From contig CALGMR010000001.1 of the NCBI GenBank assembly GCA_937958815.1, positions 1 to 64,000 on the forward strand: a stretch of 64,000 nt of DNA, in the 5' to 3' direction. Of this stretch, positions 1-9,807 are shown one piece after another. Both the position numbers and the translations under genes were made by a program. The first letter of the stretch is position 1; every line of letters begins with the position of its first letter. The DNA comes from an uncultured Rhizobiaceae group bacterium. GTDB lineage: Bacteria; Pseudomonadota; Alphaproteobacteria; Rhizobiales; Rhizobiaceae. Under the pieces are notes generated by a model. It worked only from the letters and a program-made list of their open reading frames with translations. It was not told the origin of the DNA and did no database searches.

Positions 1-364
1 ACTTAGAGAGTGGAAAACGTTGGCTGAGATGCGGGCGTATCTGGGCATTCGCGGCTTTGCAATTGTAGTGTCTAGGAGTTTTCAAAAACTCGAAGAAAAA
101 ATGCCAAGCCTTGTAACGGAAATGCGTAACGATATTTGTAAGCAACCGTTCATCCGAGAGTTCGTAGTTCTTTCCAAGAATTGGGCCGACAATAGCGACG
201 AACAGAACCCAATTTTTTGTTATTTTTTCGAAGAACACAACAACTTGAAGTCGATGCTGAAAGTGATGCAGAATTATGGTGCAGTCACTGAAACGACGTA
301 CAACAACACTGACCGTTTTGAGTTTACGGAAGAATTTGCTGAATACCTGCAGATGCCTGTTTAA
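1..364 (+). CDS. Hypothetical protein, 5' end outside window
   Basis: The frame is already open at the left edge (codons from base 2 read LREWKTLAEM), so this is probably the 3' part of a longer gene; the first possible start inside the window is TTG at 20. The visible 120 or so residues are soluble, mixed charged and aromatic, with no signal peptide or membrane segment. The end has an acidic, aromatic character (FEFTEEFAEYLQ). I do not recognise a family, and no function is proposed. The next gene is convergent, with about 137 bases between them that show no clear terminator. Confidence 0.5.
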   Translation, partial: LREWKTLAEMRAYLGIRGFAIVVSRSFQKLEEKMPSLVTEMRNDICKQPFIREFVVLSKNWADNSDEQNPIFCYFFEEHNNLKSMLKVMQNYGAVTETTYNNTDRFEFTEEFAEYLQMPV

Positions 365-501
365 CTTTATTGCTTTCGGTTCGCATACGAGCCGAGTTCA
401 CTCTGCGTTATTTTGTATTTCTTAAAAGCGGGCTTTAGTTGCGTCGGAGAAAATCAGCAAAGTGGGCTCCAACCAGCCCTCCGCTTAAAACCGCATCACA
501 G

Positions 502-1503
502 TCAAACAGTCGCTAAATTCTTCCGGAATTGACGAAACGAAATCAGCTTTTTGCTGTCTTCGTCCCACAGAGCTAGAGGTACGCATTTGATGCTTTCCCA
601 GAGTGTCAGACGGCCGATTTCGCGCAGTTCGGGGAAATCGCGTACAATTTTGGGCAAGACATGAAACGGAATGCCACTCGATATGTGGTGGACATGATGA
701 ATTCCAATATTGCCTGTGAGCCACATGAGAGGTTGAGGAAGATCATAGAATGAACTTCCTTCGAGTGCCGCCACTTCGCGGTTCCAGTCCGCCGCTTTCT
801 CCCAATGGGTTTCTTCATATTGGTGCTGAACGTAAAACAACCACACGCCGACAAAAGCGCCGATGATAACAACAGGCAGATGCACCATTAAGAAAGCTTG
901 CCAGCCCACCAGCCAAATGAGACCGAGGCAGAGAAGCAGCAAACCGCCGTTTGTGAACAAAGAACTGTATAGCGGCATACGCGATTTTGTGTGCCCGTTT
1001 GGAAAACGTTGGCGCAGAATGAATTGATAGGCAGGGCCAACAACAAACAACGTCACCGGATGGCGATAAAGCCAGTATTTCCAGCGGCCACCTTTGCTCA
1101 AAGCTTCATATTCTGAAACCGTGAGTGTGTTGATGTCGCCAATGCCGCGGCGTTCCAAATTGCCCGAACCTGCATGGTGCAATGCATGAGATCGACGCCA
1201 GTCATCATAAGGCGTGACGGTCAACACGCCTAAAAAACGCCCCACCCAATCATTAGCAGCCTTTGAGGTGAACATCGCGCCGTGTCCGCAATCGTGTTGA
1301 ATAGCAAAAAGGCGAACAAGCATGAATGCGGTTGGAACGGCCAAAATCAATGTCAGCCAATAGCCAACCTGCAATGCGCCCCACATCGCTGCCCAAAGCA
1401 TGATGAATGGAAACAATGTGACAACGCACTCGAAAATAGCCCGACGATTGCTCGGCTTTTTGTAAGCCGCCAAACGACGACCCCATACCTTCTCATCTTG
1501 CAA
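502..1503 (-). CDS. Membrane fatty acid desaturase
   Basis: Integral-membrane di-iron fatty acid desaturase, which introduces a double bond into acyl chains of membrane lipids. The three histidine boxes are visible: HDCGH (residues 70-74), HALHH (106-110) and HHVHH (269-273), with extra histidines in QHQYEETHW near 227-233, and hydrophobic segments between boxes. I choose the TTG at 1503 because AGGAGG lies 9 bases upstream; a GTG at 1542 is possible but has no good ribosome site. The gene starts 105 bases after the gcvP stop on the same strand, so it may be transcribed from the glycine-riboswitch operon. Regiospecificity cannot be told from sequence. Confidence 0.88.
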   Translation of the reverse strand: MQDEKVWGRRLAAYKKPSNRRAIFECVVTLFPFIMLWAAMWGALQVGYWLTLILAVPTAFMLVRLFAIQHDCGHGAMFTSKAANDWVGRFLGVLTVTPYDDWRRSHALHHAGSGNLERRGIGDINTLTVSEYEALSKGGRWKYWLYRHPVTLFVVGPAYQFILRQRFPNGHTKSRMPLYSSLFTNGGLLLLCLGLIWLVGWQAFLMVHLPVVIIGAFVGVWLFYVQHQYEETHWEKAADWNREVAALEGSSFYDLPQPLMWLTGNIGIHHVHHISSGIPFHVLPKIVRDFPELREIGRLTLWESIKCVPLALWDEDSKKLISFRQFRKNLATV

Positions 1504-1608
1504 GATGATGTGCCTCCTGAAACGGCATCGTCGATTCAACACGAATCAAATTCACAGCCCAAGAATGAGCAATATCATGCCTTGCTGGTAAGGCCATTCA
1601 TTTGTTTG

Positions 1609-4401
1609 TCAACCGACAGCGAGGTCTTCGATGGGCGGACACGAACAAATCAGGTTGCGATCCCCGTGCAAATTGTCCACCCGCCCTACGGGCGCCCAAT
1701 ATTTCGATGCGACATCAACACCTTGCGGGTAAGCGGCAAGTGATCGCGGGTAAGAATGCTGCCAGTCATCTGCCATCAAATCTTCCGCAGTATGGGGGGC
1801 ATTGCACAAAGGGTTGTCTTCCTGTGACCATTCGCCCGCTTCAATGCGTTTGGCTTCAGCAGCGATATCATTCATCGCGGCGATAAAACGGTCGATTTCC
1901 GCGAGCGGTTCAGATTCCGTTGGCTCAACCATCAATGTACCAGCCACAGGCCAAGACATGGTTGGGGCATGGAAACCATAATCAATCAAACGCTTGGCCA
2001 CATCATCAACAGTGACCCCTGCGCTGTCTTTCAACACACGCACATCAACAATGCACTCGTGGGCGCATTGGCCATTCTTACCCGTGAACAATATTGGATA
2101 ATTGTCACGCAATTTTGCAGCGATGTAGTTTGCACTCAAAATGGAGACTTCACTTGCACGTTTGAGCCCTTCAGCGCCAAGCATACGAATATACATCCAT
2201 GAAATCGGCAAAATAGAAGCCGATCCGTATGGCGCAGCTGAAACAGCTCCTTGGCTCCCTTCTTCCACATGGCCTGGAAGATGCGGCACCAGATGCGCTG
2301 CGACACCAATTGGCCCAATGCCGGGCCCACCACCGCCATGGGGAATGCAGAAAGTTTTGTGCAGATTCATGTGGCACACATCTGCGCCAATATCACCCGG
2401 TCGTGCCAAACCAACCATGGCGTTCAGGTTTGCGCCATCAAGATAAACCTGCCCACCACAAGCATGAACCATCTCGCAAATGGTTTTGATCTGCGGTTCA
2501 AACACGCCGTGGGTCGAGGGATACGTAATCATGAGAGCAGCAATCTCGCCCTCATGTTTCGCGATTTTCGCTTCCAAATCTTCCAGCGATACATCACCAT
2601 CATCGGTGCATTTGACCACCACCACATCATACCCCGCCATTTGGGCCGATGCAGGGTTCGTGCCGTGTGCGGAAGATGGAATGAGGCAAATATTGCGATG
2701 CCCTTCCTGATTGGTTTCATGGAAGCTGCGAATGGCAAGAAGGCCAGCATACTCCCCCTGACTTCCCGCATTCGGTTGCAAAGATGTTTTGGCAAAACCC
2801 GTTATTTCTGACAGCCACTTGTCGAGATCATCAATAATGGCCGCGTAGCCTTCACGATGGGATGCTGGTGCAAATGGATGCACATTTCCCGTAATTTCCC
2901 AGGTGACAGGCATCATTTCAGCAGCTGCATTGAGCTTCATTGTGCATGACCCAAGCGGGATCATGGCACGGTCTAGAGCCAAATCCTTGTCCATCAATTT
3001 GCGCAAAAGACGCATCATTTCTGTCTCGGATCGGCAGGTATGGAAAATCTCTTGCGTCAAAAAACGCTCGTGATTGCGCTTGCTCGGCAAAACCGCTTTG
3101 CCCTCTTTTAACAAAGGCACATCAAAGATAGAGCACAGACTTTGCAGGTCCGTCTCGTTGCTCGTTTCATCAAAAGCGACTGATACTGTGTCACGATCGA
3201 TGACACGCAAAAGCAGTCCCCACTTTTCTGCTTCAGCAGCGAGTTCTTTTGCGCGGCCTTTTTCCGACACTGTCACCGTATCGAAATACTGGTTTGCAAC
3301 GGGGTAGCCGCTGCTTTCCAAAGCACCTGCAAAACGCGCGGCAAAACTGTGTACCCGTTCAGCAATCTCTTTCAGTCCATCTGGCCCGTGCCAAATGGCA
3401 AAAGCTGCCGCCATATTGGCCAACAATGCTTGCGCAGTACAAATGTTAGACGTCGCCTTTTCGCGGCGAATATGTTGCTCACGTGTTTGCAAAGCAAGAC
3501 GAAAAGCTGGTCGCCCCTGCGCATCCAAAGACTGTCCAATCAAACGACCCGGCACCAAGCGGGTCAGGCCTGCATCAGCAGACAAGAATGCCGCATGAGG
3601 CCCCCCATTGCCCAAGGGCACGCCAAACCGTTGAATTGACCCAACACAAATATCAGCTCCCCAGCTTGCCGGCGGCTCCATAAGCACCAAAGACAATGGA
3701 TCAGCCACCACAATCACCAAAGCATCCACTGCCTTGGCCGCAGCAACGATGGCCGAAGGATCGGGTATGGCGCCAAATGTATCTGGCATTTGCAACACGA
3801 CCGCTGCAACGTTTTCGTCGATCTCGCCATTGTCGATCTGCATTCCCATGGAGCTTGCACGCGTGTTCAACACATCAACAGATTGGGGGTGCAAATCATT
3901 CGCCAAAACAATCCGCATCCGTTTGCTTCGGTGATGCCGCACGGCCATGCCTGCAGCTTCTGCAACAGAGGTTGCTTCATCCAACAAAGAAGCATTGGAA
4001 ACAGGCAAGCCCGTCAATTCAGAAATCAGTGTTTGGAAGTGAAACAACATTTCCAATCGGCCTTGCGAAATCTCGGGCTGATAAGGCGTATAAGACGTAT
4101 ACCAACCCGGATTTTCCAGCATATTGCGTTGAATGACAGGCGGCACATGGGTGCTATAATACCCTTGCCCGATCATCGACTTGGCAATTGTGTTTCGTCC
4201 AAGTTTTTCCGCAATTTCCTCCAGCGCCGCTTGCTCATCAAGACCACTTGGCAAATCCAACGCGCCCTTAAAGCGGATGGCATCTGGCACGGTCTGGCCA
4301 ACCAAAGCATCAAGAGAGGTCATAGAAAGCGTGTTCAACATTTTTCGTTGATCAGCATCATTGGGGCCAATATGGCGCGCAACAAAGGGGGAAAAAGGCA
4401 T
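1609..4401 (-). CDS. gcvP: Glycine dehydrogenase (decarboxylating), P protein
   Basis: P protein of the glycine cleavage system. It decarboxylates glycine with PLP and passes the aminomethyl group to lipoyl-GcvH. At 930 residues it is the full-length fused form (N- and C-terminal halves together), typical of proteobacteria. The PLP lysine is K682 in [16 protein letters not shown], with the glycine-rich loop intact. It is the third gene of gcvT-gcvH-gcvP, 18 bases after gcvH, and is controlled by the tandem glycine riboswitch upstream of gcvT. It probably consumes glycine from dimethylglycine/sarcosine oxidation (31-33.5 kb) and from threonine aldolase (53-54 kb). Confidence 0.98.
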   Translation of the reverse strand: MPFSPFVARHIGPNDADQRKMLNTLSMTSLDALVGQTVPDAIRFKGALDLPSGLDEQAALEEIAEKLGRNTIAKSMIGQGYYSTHVPPVIQRNMLENPGWYTSYTPYQPEISQGRLEMLFHFQTLISELTGLPVSNASLLDEATSVAEAAGMAVRHHRSKRMRIVLANDLHPQSVDVLNTRASSMGMQIDNGEIDENVAAVVLQMPDTFGAIPDPSAIVAAAKAVDALVIVVADPLSLVLMEPPASWGADICVGSIQRFGVPLGNGGPHAAFLSADAGLTRLVPGRLIGQSLDAQGRPAFRLALQTREQHIRREKATSNICTAQALLANMAAAFAIWHGPDGLKEIAERVHSFAARFAGALESSGYPVANQYFDTVTVSEKGRAKELAAEAEKWGLLLRVIDRDTVSVAFDETSNETDLQSLCSIFDVPLLKEGKAVLPSKRNHERFLTQEIFHTCRSETEMMRLLRKLMDKDLALDRAMIPLGSCTMKLNAAAEMMPVTWEITGNVHPFAPASHREGYAAIIDDLDKWLSEITGFAKTSLQPNAGSQGEYAGLLAIRSFHETNQEGHRNICLIPSSAHGTNPASAQMAGYDVVVVKCTDDGDVSLEDLEAKIAKHEGEIAALMITYPSTHGVFEPQIKTICEMVHACGGQVYLDGANLNAMVGLARPGDIGADVCHMNLHKTFCIPHGGGGPGIGPIGVAAHLVPHLPGHVEEGSQGAVSAAPYGSASILPISWMYIRMLGAEGLKRASEVSILSANYIAAKLRDNYPILFTGKNGQCAHECIVDVRVLKDSAGVTVDDVAKRLIDYGFHAPTMSWPVAGTLMVEPTESEPLAEIDRFIAAMNDIAAEAKRIEAGEWSQEDNPLCNAPHTAEDLMADDWQHSYPRSLAAYPQGVDVASKYWAPVGRVDNLHGDRNLICSCPPIEDLAVG

Positions 4402-4419
4402 GAGAAAATGTCCTGAAAC

Positions 4420-4788
4420 TTAACTGATAAGGGATTTATAACCGTCAATATCCAACAGCTCTTCGAGCTGTGTGGGATCAGACAATTTCATTTTGTAGAG
4501 CCAGCCGTCGCCTTCTGCATTTGCGTTCACAATAGACGCGTCAGCAGACAAAGCTTCGTTGACCTCGGTCACTTCGCCGGAAGCTGGTGCGTAGACATCT
4601 GATGCAGCTTTCACAGATTCAACAACAACACCATCATCGCCTTGCTCCAAAGTCGTTCCAATGTCTGGAAGGTCTACGAACACCAGATCGCCCAACTGTT
4701 CCTGCGCATGGTTGGTAATGCCGACAGTTGCGACATCGCCGTCAACCTTCAGCCATTCATGTTCGTCGGTGAAATAAATTTTAGTCAT
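4420..4788 (-). CDS. gcvH: Glycine cleavage system H protein
   Basis: Lipoyl carrier protein that shuttles the aminomethyl intermediate between GcvP, GcvT and lipoamide dehydrogenase. It is 122 residues, the usual size, with the lipoylation lysine K60 in ESVKAASD. The start is the ATG at 4788 ([12 protein letters not shown]), which matches the family. The open frame extends further upstream into gcvT, but that extension is not H-protein-like. The gene lies 25 bases after the gcvT stop. Confidence 0.97.
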   Translation of the reverse strand: MTKIYFTDEHEWLKVDGDVATVGITNHAQEQLGDLVFVDLPDIGTTLEQGDDGVVVESVKAASDVYAPASGEVTEVNEALSADASIVNANAEGDGWLYKMKLSDPTQLEELLDIDGYKSLIS

Positions 4789-4813
4789 GTTTTGTTTCCT
4801 CTCAGCGTTTGTA

Positions 4814-5884
4814 TCAACGTTTGTAACTGTGTGGGACGAACGGAGTTTTCGTCCGTTCCATTGGAATGAGTTTGCCGCGTACATCGGCGAATATGGACGC
4901 GTCTGCGGCTGCCACTTCAACAAGCGCAAGCGCCATCGGCCCACCCAGACTTGGGCCAAAGCCACCTGAAGTGACTGTGCCTATAGTCTCACCATTGGTG
5001 TTTTTAAGATCGGTTCCGCCTCTTACGGGGCGTCCGTCTGGCACAAGGCCTATTCGCATTCTTGTTCGGCCAACAACAATTTTTTGCGCCAACGCATCAG
5101 CTCCAACAAAGCCACCGCCTTCCCGCAGCTCTTTGGGGATCGCCCATAAGAGCCCTGCCTCATGGGGAGAAGTATTCTCATCCAGGTCTTGGCCATAGAG
5201 CGGCAAACCAGCTTCGAGACGCAAAGAATCTCGCGCACCAAGACCAATCCACTCCACCCGCTCATCGCTCAAGAGCGCATTGGCAAACGCAATCGCTTTT
5301 TCAGGCGGCATGGCAATTTCAAACCCGTCTTCGCCTGTATAGCCAGAACGAGACACCAGCCATCCGTCTTCGGGTTCGACGGCATCTAAAAACGCCATAT
5401 GCGAAACAGAAAAATGCTGCGCTAGAACATCTTCGGCTTTTGGCCCCTGCAACGCGAGAAAGGCGCGAGGCAATATATCAACGATAACATTAAACTCGGC
5501 AGCATGGTTTTTGATATGGGCGATGTCTTTTTCGGCACACCCCGCATTGGCAACGATCAAAAAGCGATCATCAGCCAACCTTGTGACAATAAGGTCATCA
5601 ATGATCCCGGCAGTTTCATTCAAAAAATAGGAATATCGTGCCTGCCCCACGGTTTGGCTGCTTGCATCGTAAGGGCATACGCGACTGATGAATTTTGACG
5701 CTTCGGCGCCCGATATCTGAACATGAACCATATGCGATATATCAAACAGGCCCGCCTGCTCACGCGTGTGCAAATGCTCTTTCATCACGCCCAAGCTGTA
5801 AAACAAAGGCATGTTGAAATTGGCGAATTCGCCCATTTTTGCTTCAGCAGCGATGTGAAGTTCGTGAAACGGCGTGGTCTTCAT
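4814..5884 (-). CDS. gcvT: Aminomethyltransferase, T protein
   Basis: Tetrahydrofolate-dependent T protein that releases ammonia from the aminomethyl-lipoyl group and forms 5,10-methylene-THF. It is 356 residues from the ATG at 5884 ([10 protein letters not shown]); an earlier ATG at 5899 would add five atypical residues. The typical N-terminal run TPFHELH, the FDISHM stretch and the [11 protein letters not shown] segment are present. It is the first gene of the gcvTHP operon, preceded by a tandem glycine riboswitch. Its methylene-THF product is the substrate for the two MetF-type proteins at 19.5-21.3 kb. Confidence 0.97.
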   Translation of the reverse strand: MKTTPFHELHIAAEAKMGEFANFNMPLFYSLGVMKEHLHTREQAGLFDISHMVHVQISGAEASKFISRVCPYDASSQTVGQARYSYFLNETAGIIDDLIVTRLADDRFLIVANAGCAEKDIAHIKNHAAEFNVIVDILPRAFLALQGPKAEDVLAQHFSVSHMAFLDAVEPEDGWLVSRSGYTGEDGFEIAMPPEKAIAFANALLSDERVEWIGLGARDSLRLEAGLPLYGQDLDENTSPHEAGLLWAIPKELREGGGFVGADALAQKIVVGRTRMRIGLVPDGRPVRGGTDLKNTNGETIGTVTSGGFGPSLGGPMALALVEVAAADASIFADVRGKLIPMERTKTPFVPHSYKR

Positions 5885-5930
5885 ATGACATCCAGACAAG
5901 TGAAATCACTGTCGCACCATTGCAACAATG

Positions 5931-6112
5931 ACCCCTCTGTCTGAAGCCTGAGAGACTCGCGTGATAGCTCTGTTCACGCTTACACCTTCGGCGCAGGTCT
6001 GCTGACCTGACTTTCCAGAGTGCTTAACGGCCAGCGGTCCTTTTGCCTGAGAGATTATGGGTATTTTCACCTTCGGCGGCAGTTCTCGATTGAACTACGC
6101 TCTCCCGCTGAC
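5931..6112 (-). promoter_or_regulatory. Tandem glycine riboswitch upstream of gcvT
   Basis: Read on the minus strand, two glycine aptamers are visible. Aptamer 1 (about 6112-6031) has GGGAGAGCG, then GCCGAAGGTG and CTCTCAGGCAAAAGGACCGC. Aptamer 2 (about 6020-5931) has CTCTGGAAAG, GCGCCGAAGGTGTAAGC and CTCTCAGG with a closing CAGAG. They are joined by a short linker, the classic cooperative two-aptamer arrangement. The element ends about 45 bases before gcvT, which fits an on-switch for glycine catabolism. It occupies most of the 403-base gap between gcvT and the divergent dddP-like gene; nothing else was recognised in that gap. Confidence 0.95.
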
Positions 6113-6287
6113 AGCTCGAAATGAATCGAACAGCCCATATTGGTTATTTCAGATCCTAGGGTTTGTCACGCATTTTATCGCAGACACAAAAATACCCACA
6201 CAAATACGCCAAGGCTGATGACGAATTTTTGACAGCGTACTTCAAGATCTTGGCACTAAACTTTTAGGCAATTCGGGAGGATTGCTT

Positions 6288-7664
6288 ATGAATATTCAAG
6301 CGCCGTTTGGACGTCACAAACGCAAAATTGAACCATTCGTTTTGCCGGAACATCCTGGAAATGATGCAGGGTATGAGGCGCTTGAAGCCTATGCGCGCGC
6401 CAAAGCGGCATCCATGAATCAGCATCTTATCGGTTACGGCGAACTCGCTGAATCTGAATGGAAATCTGCTGGCATACCGACACCTGATCTTAATGCAATG
6501 CGGCACTACCGATTGGAGCGCATACGGTCACAATTACGCAAACACGACCTTGCAGGCATTCACCTTTATGATCCGCTGAACATTCGCTACGCCACCGATT
6601 CCACCAACATGCAATTGTGGACGACCCACAACCCTGCACGCTGTGCCTTCATCGCGACCGATGGTCCTGTCATTCTGTTTGAGTTTCACAATTGCGAACA
6701 TCTTTCGGACCACACTGGGGTGGTTGATGAAATTCGTGGTTGCACCGCTTGGTTTTATTTCGAAGGCGGAAATCGTTCTTTCGAGTTTGCCGAGAACTGG
6801 GCAAATGACATTGCCGATCTTTTGAAAGAACACGGCGGTGGCAATATGCGCTGCGCATTTGATCAAGTGGACAGCCATGGAATTCCATTTTTGCAGAAAG
6901 CTGGAGTGGAAGTCATTTATGGCGAAGAAATGATGGAAGAAGCGCGCAAGGTGAAGTCTGCCGACGAAATCATCTGCATGCGCCGAGCCATCGTCTCGTG
7001 CGAAGCCGCCATGGCCGAAATGGAAAAAGCTTTGGTACCTGGTATGACGGAAAACGATCTTTGGGCCGTCTTGCACGCCGAAAACATTCGCCGCGGTGGT
7101 GAGTGGATTGAAACCCGCCTGCTCGCTTCTGGGCCACGCACAAATCCATGGTTTCAGGAATCATCAGCTCGCATAATCGAATATGGAGAGATCGTCTCGT
7201 TTGATACCGACCTCATTGGCCCCTATGGATTTTGTTGCGACATTTCACGGGCATGGTTGTCGGGCAGTGGCCAACCCACAAATGAACAACGAAACCTCTA
7301 TCAAATGGCTGTTGAGCAGATTGAAGCCAACGAAAAAATCCTAGGGCCTGGCGTGTCGTTCAAAGAGCTTTCCCTCAACGCCCAACAATTGCCCGCAGAC
7401 TATATGCCGACCCGCTACGGTGTTTTGTATCATGGCGTTGGCCTGTGCGATGAATACCCTTCCATTCGATATGCGGTCGATTATGAACACCATGGTTATG
7501 ATGGCGTCTTTGAACCGGGCATGTGCGTGTGCGTTGAAAGCTATATCGGGCGTCATGGCGGTGGCGAGGGTGTGAAACTTGAAGACCAATATGTCATCAC
7601 GGAAACGGGCTACGAAAAGCTGTCGACATACCCATATGATGCAAGATTGTTAGGCCATACGTAA
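6288..7664 (+). CDS. dddP: DMSP lyase DddP-like, M24 peptidase fold
   Basis: Probable dimethylsulfoniopropionate lyase (DMSP to DMS plus acrylate), cytoplasmic, with the creatinase/M24 metallopeptidase fold; 458 residues. The six metal ligands of the fold are present: D306 and D308 (FDTDLIG), D318 (CCDIS), H382 (HGVGLCDE), E417 and E432. Y377 and D388 stand at the spacing from the metal histidine that is described for the DddP active site. Runs such as LLASGPRTNPWFQE, IRYATDSTNMQLW and LEDQYVITE resemble DddP from roseobacters. Start at ATG 6288, with GGGAGG 7 bases upstream; a TTG at 6282 is less likely. The remaining doubt is the existence of DddP-like M24 proteins without lyase activity. 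Confidence 0.82.
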   Translation: MNIQAPFGRHKRKIEPFVLPEHPGNDAGYEALEAYARAKAASMNQHLIGYGELAESEWKSAGIPTPDLNAMRHYRLERIRSQLRKHDLAGIHLYDPLNIRYATDSTNMQLWTTHNPARCAFIATDGPVILFEFHNCEHLSDHTGVVDEIRGCTAWFYFEGGNRSFEFAENWANDIADLLKEHGGGNMRCAFDQVDSHGIPFLQKAGVEVIYGEEMMEEARKVKSADEIICMRRAIVSCEAAMAEMEKALVPGMTENDLWAVLHAENIRRGGEWIETRLLASGPRTNPWFQESSARIIEYGEIVSFDTDLIGPYGFCCDISRAWLSGSGQPTNEQRNLYQMAVEQIEANEKILGPGVSFKELSLNAQQLPADYMPTRYGVLYHGVGLCDEYPSIRYAVDYEHHGYDGVFEPGMCVCVESYIGRHGGGEGVKLEDQYVITETGYEKLSTYPYDARLLGHT

Positions 7665-7670
7665 AAAGAA

Positions 7671-7700
7671 GCCGCGCGGTTATCCTCCCGCCCGCGCGGC
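7671..7700. repeat. GC-rich inverted repeat after dddP
   Basis: A perfect 9-base inverted repeat, GCCGCGCGG (7671-7679) and CCGCGCGGC (7692-7700), starts 6 bases after the dddP stop. The loop is 12 bases. No T-run follows, so it is not a standard intrinsic terminator, but its position between two convergent genes suggests transcript 3'-end protection or termination. Confidence 0.5.
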
Positions 7701-7831
7701 ACCATCGCGCCCCGAAGAGACGATGGCCGACTACACTAAAAAGTGCCGTCGAAATCGTAAGCGCTGAAATGACACGCTTTTATTCTGTTTTCAAGTAACG
7801 AATTCAGATGGGATTTGGTTTCAATAAATGT

Positions 7832-8593
7832 TCAACCAGAACTCAAAAGTCTCAGTTTTATGTAGTCTTGGATTGGTTTTTCCGTCACGCCCGTCAAAAA
7901 CAAGGGCTTTGTTTCAGGACGCTGCAATGCGTCTGTAATTCCAGCATTCAATGCAGAACGCTTCAAACTCGCTTCTTCGTCAGTCTTCGACTTTGCAGAA
8001 ATGAACGGCAATGCGGGAACCACATCTGTCCAATCAAGCACACGCAACTGTTCAGCAACTTTGGGGTCATATTGCTGAATATAGGCCCAACACACTGCAT
8101 CGATTGCTGCAACATCAGCTCCACCATCGGCCACACGCTGAGCTGATGCCCGGTGAGAACCACTTTCAACACTTTGCGAGAACCAAGCCCTTGGATCACC
8201 AACTTTGGGAAACATGCATCTAAAGCCTGACAGTGAATTCGCCCCATTAAACGCAAATCGACTTTCCTTCGTGTCTATCAAAGAACCAAAAGTCGCATTT
8301 TTCGGAACGACTAAAGCACTGCGATAGGTTCCATCTCCACAGCCTTCGACACCATAAATGGGTGTGGCAAGCACATCGACTTTGCCCAACAAATCTACGG
8401 CAAGCGGATAACCGCAGGTCTGCGAGAACATCAAATCCGGTTGCAACCAATGCCCTTTGCCTTCTTCTGCCTGAGACAATGACTTTGGTGGGCTAAAACC
8501 GACCTCGCAAAAAGCATCATACAAGCACTCCCATAGTGCCCTGTTTGCGTCTGCCAATTCAGGCCAATCATACATCGGCAGCGTTGCAATCAT
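7832..8593 (-). CDS. PhnD-like periplasmic-binding-fold protein, no signal peptide
   Basis: A 253-residue protein of the PhnD/phosphate-phosphonate substrate-binding fold, judged from the opening MIATLPMYDWPEL, the segment MFSQTCGYPLAV and the phosphonate-binding-like middle. No signal peptide or lipobox is visible, and no ABC permease or ATPase is adjacent, so a transport role is uncertain; it could act as a cytoplasmic ligand sensor. The start at 8593 is preferred because AGGA lies about 8 bases upstream; an in-frame ATG at 8644 would add 17 residues. It is divergent from the homocysteine methyltransferase gene and convergent with dddP. Confidence 0.6.
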   Translation of the reverse strand: MIATLPMYDWPELADANRALWECLYDAFCEVGFSPPKSLSQAEEGKGHWLQPDLMFSQTCGYPLAVDLLGKVDVLATPIYGVEGCGDGTYRSALVVPKNATFGSLIDTKESRFAFNGANSLSGFRCMFPKVGDPRAWFSQSVESGSHRASAQRVADGGADVAAIDAVCWAYIQQYDPKVAEQLRVLDWTDVVPALPFISAKSKTDEEASLKRSALNAGITDALQRPETKPLFLTGVTEKPIQDYIKLRLLSSG

Positions 8594-8737
8594 TGACTGT
8601 TTTCCTATGAACCGAAGTGTCCTCATATCACACTTTTTGCCCACTCCTCTAGAACAAGCGCCACAAGGCAGCGCATCGCTGAATGTGCAAAACCATCACG
8701 GACAAATCATATAACAATTGCGCGAAAGGCAATAGCA

Positions 8738-8757
8738 ATATAAAGAAAAGTTTATAT
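8738..8757. promoter_or_regulatory. Candidate operator (palindrome) upstream of homocysteine methyltransferase
   Basis: ATATAAA (8738-8744) and TTTATAT (8751-8757) form a perfect 7-base inverted repeat, centred about 35 bases before the ATG of the homocysteine methyltransferase gene. The left half is identical to the core of the palindrome upstream of metF at 21380-21403. SahR, an ArsR-type regulator responding to S-adenosylhomocysteine, controls methionine-cycle genes in Proteobacteria, so a SahR site is a reasonable guess. Confidence 0.45.
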
Positions 8758-8781
8758 GATAATTTTCTCTGGACGATTCCA

Positions 8782-9804
8782 ATGAACACTCCCCTTGCTG
8801 ACCTTCTTGCCGAAAAGAAAGTTCTGCTTGCAGATGGCGCAACAGGCACAAACTTTTTCAACATGGGATTGCTGTCAGGCGATGCTCCAGAGCTTTGGAA
8901 CGAAGATGAGCCTGAAAAAGTGGCGACCCTTCATCGCAAGTTCATTGAATCCGGCGCCGACATCATCTTGACCAACACATTTGGAGGCAACCGCAACCGC
9001 TTGAAACTGCACGATGCTCAAAACCGAGCGCGTGAGTTGAATGAAAAAGCTGCAAAAATCGCACGAAGCGAAGCCGAAAAGGCAGACAAGAAGATATTGG
9101 TTGCAGGCTCCGTTGGGCCAACCGGTGAATTGTTCACCCCGCTCGGTGAATTGACCCATGAGTCAGCCGTTGAATCTTTTACGGAACAAATGCTCGGACT
9201 GAAAGATGGCGGCGCTGACGTGCTTTGGATTGAAACCATGTCAGCACGCGAAGAAATCGAAGCCGCTTCAGAAGCTGCACGCAACACCGGCATGGAATAT
9301 GTTTTTACGGCCAGCTTTGACACTGCAGGACGTACCATGATGGGTATACCACCAGCGCAAATGATGGACATTGCTGAAGCCATGGACCCCTCCCCATGTG
9401 CTGTGGGGGCAAATTGCGGCGTGGGCGCAACTGACCTGTTGTTTTCCGTTTTGGACATGACCGCAAATTCACGCGCCAACATTGCAGTTGTGGCAAAAGC
9501 TAATTGCGGCGTACCTCGCATTTCCGGTGATCAGGTGATCTATACCGGCACACCTGAATTGATGGGGGATTACGCCAAATTGGCCATGGATTCAGGCGCC
9601 ACAATCATTGGCGGCTGTTGTGGAACATCATACGATCATCTTGCTGCAATGCGCGTTGCCATTGACGAACACACCAAAGGTGATCGGCCAACTCATGAGA
9701 TTGTGGTCGCCAAAACTGGCGAGTTGGTGAACCAAATTTCGACTGCGGGCAGTGATGGAAACAGCACGAGCTCTTCAAGGCGCAGAGGGCGCAAACGCGG
9801 CTAA
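8782..9804 (+). CDS. bmt: Homocysteine S-methyltransferase (bmt-type; possible split MetH subunit)
   Basis: Zinc-dependent homocysteine methyltransferase domain protein, 340 residues, making methionine from homocysteine. The zinc cysteines are C212 (GANCGVG) and C279-C280 (GGCCGTS); LLADGATGTNF and TNTFGGNR are typical of the N-terminal half. This family is usually annotated betaine-homocysteine methyltransferase, but here the corrinoid, pterin-binding and reactivation modules of MetH are all encoded nearby as separate genes, so it may be the homocysteine subunit of a split B12-dependent methionine synthase. The last eight residues, RRRGRKRG, form a basic tail shared in kind with the products at 14.8, 22.5 and 24.9 kb. 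Start at ATG 8782; the frame extends upstream without support. Confidence 0.85.
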   Translation: MNTPLADLLAEKKVLLADGATGTNFFNMGLLSGDAPELWNEDEPEKVATLHRKFIESGADIILTNTFGGNRNRLKLHDAQNRARELNEKAAKIARSEAEKADKKILVAGSVGPTGELFTPLGELTHESAVESFTEQMLGLKDGGADVLWIETMSAREEIEAASEAARNTGMEYVFTASFDTAGRTMMGIPPAQMMDIAEAMDPSPCAVGANCGVGATDLLFSVLDMTANSRANIAVVAKANCGVPRISGDQVIYTGTPELMGDYAKLAMDSGATIIGGCCGTSYDHLAAMRVAIDEHTKGDRPTHEIVVAKTGELVNQISTAGSDGNSTSSSRRRGRKRG

Positions 9805-9807
9805 GTG

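Noticed and set aside
7832-8593. Phosphonate ABC transporter
   Set aside because: Only a PhnD-like protein is present, without signal peptide, permease or ATPase.
8645-8781. Cobalamin riboswitch near the B12-dependent genes
   Set aside because: No B12-box or conserved cobalamin aptamer was found here or in the other intergenic regions of the cluster; only palindromes are visible.
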